From NCBI GenBank assembly GCA_017871115.1, contig JAFCIZ010000006.1, forward strand, positions 1,984,001-2,048,000: DNA of 64,000 bases, written 5' to 3'. The notes beneath the pieces were generated by a model. It searched no databases, was not told the origin of the DNA, and saw nothing but the letters and a program-made list of their open reading frames with translations. The DNA is from Cunninghamella blakesleeana (lineage: Eukaryota > Mucoromycota > Mucoromycetes > Mucorales > Cunninghamellaceae). Shown in pieces: positions 62,434 to 64,000 of this stretch. A program made the translations under genes and the position numbers. Each line of letters opens with the position of its first letter. Positions within the stretch are counted from its first letter, which is position 1.

Positions 62434-64000
62434 TTATTTGGCAAGCATAGCAATAAGAGCCCCACCAACACTACCACCATCACGAGCAATATCTAAACGA
62501 ATACGGTCACTAATTTCTGAACCATACCATTCACGTAAAGCTCTATGTAAGCGTTCTTCCATGAAGGGATAGAATTCATAGGTGGATCCATTCATACCTA
62601 CAAATATATCACCTTTGGATTTGGTCACTAAGCCTTGTTGTTCAATTAAAGAGATGATGGCTACACTACAAAGAAGAGCACTGCGAGTGGATACGATTCT
62701 ACAAATTCTAGTTAAAATAGCAATATCTTCCAAGGATGGAGTTTGTTCAAAGTTGTAACTTTCTAAAATTTTTTCTAAACTGACTTGACGATTTGCCGTG
62801 ACATCCCTATAATAGTAAAAATAATATCAGTAAAACGATAATATACAATAAAGTAGAAACAGGAAGTTATAATAGTAAAGTAAAACTGTATACCTTTCCA
62901 AAGCGCTCATATATTTTGTAGGGAATGACCATGCTACATCAAAGCCTTCTGGGATTTGACCATTAAATAAGTAACCAGCCTTAATAAAATCAGTAGCAAC
63001 CAAACGAGTTAATTCACCAAGATAAGCACCCGACATCATTTTTTCATAAAGTTGAAATTTGGGTTGATTGTGACTTTCATCTAAAGTCAAATCGTATTTT
63101 GTTAAAGGAAGGTATTCTTCGTTACCAAAAATATCAATTTCAGTATTAAGAAGCATTTCTGTACCGGGAGGATATTTATCACGCACAGATTGATCTAATT
63201 TAAGGATATTTTCTACTTTTTCAGCATAAGAAGCATTGACACCGGTTGCAAAAATCAAAGCGTTTTTAGCACGAGGCTGTTTGTATGCATGTGCCACAAG
63301 TGTGCCCACTGTATCATTAAGAATAGCACTGACTTTTACGTTTAAACCCTACATAAATTGAAAAGAGACGTTTAATTATTTCATGATCAGATTTCTCAAT
63401 ACCCTATTATACTATTTTATTTTATTTTGCTCTGTTTTTTATTTCCTTTTAATTTATATTTTAATTACCTTTCTTTCAAATGCTTCATGGAACATAGTTG
63501 CTAAATCGTTTCCTTCGGTATTTTGTAAAGTAAATCCTTTTCCCATTCTTAAAATAGTACCACGATTAATTTCGGTTTGACTATATGAATTAAAAAGAAA
63601 AAACAATAATCAATTATATGTACAAACATATATATAAACACCACCACCATCACACTATCTAATTATTTTTAATACTTACTCTACAGGAAAACTCCAGCAT
63701 ACACCTAAATTTAAAGTATCTTCACCATTGACTTGTTCAGGTTTGAATAAATGGCGAGCTTTCACGGTAATAAGTTCTTCGACAGCTTCGGCAATCCAAT
63801 CAAAAAAGATGTCACCAGGACCAGTTTTCAATTCAGTACTAGGGCAATGTTTGACTTCAAGAACTTCAACATGACCATCACCAAGAAGTTGTACAGCAGA
63901 TATTCTTAAATTAGTACCACCAAGATCTAAAGATAAAAAGGTTCCCATTTCATTACCAGTGGGAAGACTTGTAACAAAAGATGGAATCATGGTAGCAAGA
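62434..64000 (-). CDS. divergent hexokinase-family sugar kinase (5' part outside window)
   Basis: Partial: exons 63680-64000 (continues beyond the window edge), 63469-63580, 62894-63348, 62434-62806; about 420 aa are present, lacking an estimated 60 N-terminal residues. Motifs: MIPSFVTSLPTG, LSLDLGGTNLRIS (phosphate loop), WSFPVDQ (sugar-binding), MGKGF, ILNDTVGTL (carries the catalytic Asp), IFATGVNASYAE (adenosine region), YEKMMSGAYLGE, and the last loop ARDGGSVGGALIAML. Hexokinases phosphorylate glucose to glucose-6-phosphate in the cytosol. Here the usual NTEWGAF sugar-contact motif reads NTEIDIFG and GTGxNAxYxE reads ATGVNASYAE. So this may be a paralogue with another substrate, for example a GlcNAc-type kinase, or a regulatory form. 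The catalytic Asp and the phosphate loop are kept. Confidence 0.85.

Overview
The window is a very AT-rich piece of nuclear DNA from a fungus. Genes are split by many short GT..AG introns (about 50-180 bp, mostly GTAAGT-like donors and TAG or CAG acceptors), and intergenic DNA is full of poly-A/T and AT-rich microsatellites. The gene set is fungal: Ssh4-type Rsp5 adaptor, Lte1-type RasGEF, Rrg7 and Rsa3 families, Sso/Psy1 syntaxin and Efr3. It also holds a Rab32-type GTPase and possibly a SERTA-like protein, which yeasts lack. Complex I and Bcs1 genes show aerobic mitochondria. Together this suggests an early-diverging fungus such as a member of the Mucoromycota; the species cannot be told from the window.

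Layout. 0.75-10 kb: an acidic SERTA-like protein (+), the complex I 39-kDa subunit (-), a uridine phosphorylase (-) divergent from an RRG7-type mitochondrial nuclease-fold protein (+), and a two-finger C2H2 protein (-). 11-20 kb, all minus: SSH4-like, BCS1, Rab32-like, and a 610-aa nuclear protein that looks like an SLF2/FAM178 (SMC5/6-associated) factor. 20-28 kb, all plus: syntaxin, a small mitochondrial protein of unknown role, EFR3, and a small unknown protein. 29-34 kb: Rab11/Ypt31 (-) divergent from a STE20-class kinase (+). 35-44.6 kb, minus: an amphiphysin-like BAR-SH3 protein and an LTE1-like RasGEF of 1841 aa. 46-48 kb, plus: RSA3-like and a C9orf85/DUF2039 homologue. 48.4-62 kb, minus: VPS13 (36 exons, 3348 aa by my splice model). 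62.4-64 kb, minus: a hexokinase-family gene cut by the window edge.

The exon models were built by hand. Where a full model is given, the exon lengths sum to a multiple of three and the frame is open from ATG to stop. Many of the genes act in membrane traffic (Ssh4, Rab32, syntaxin, Efr3, Rab11, BAR-SH3, VPS13) and several in mitochondria (NDUFA9, BCS1, RRG7, the small 188-aa protein). I see no tRNA, rRNA, CRISPR array or mobile element, and no single obvious undescribed multi-gene system. The most interesting leads are individual genes and gene-structure oddities listed in the findings.
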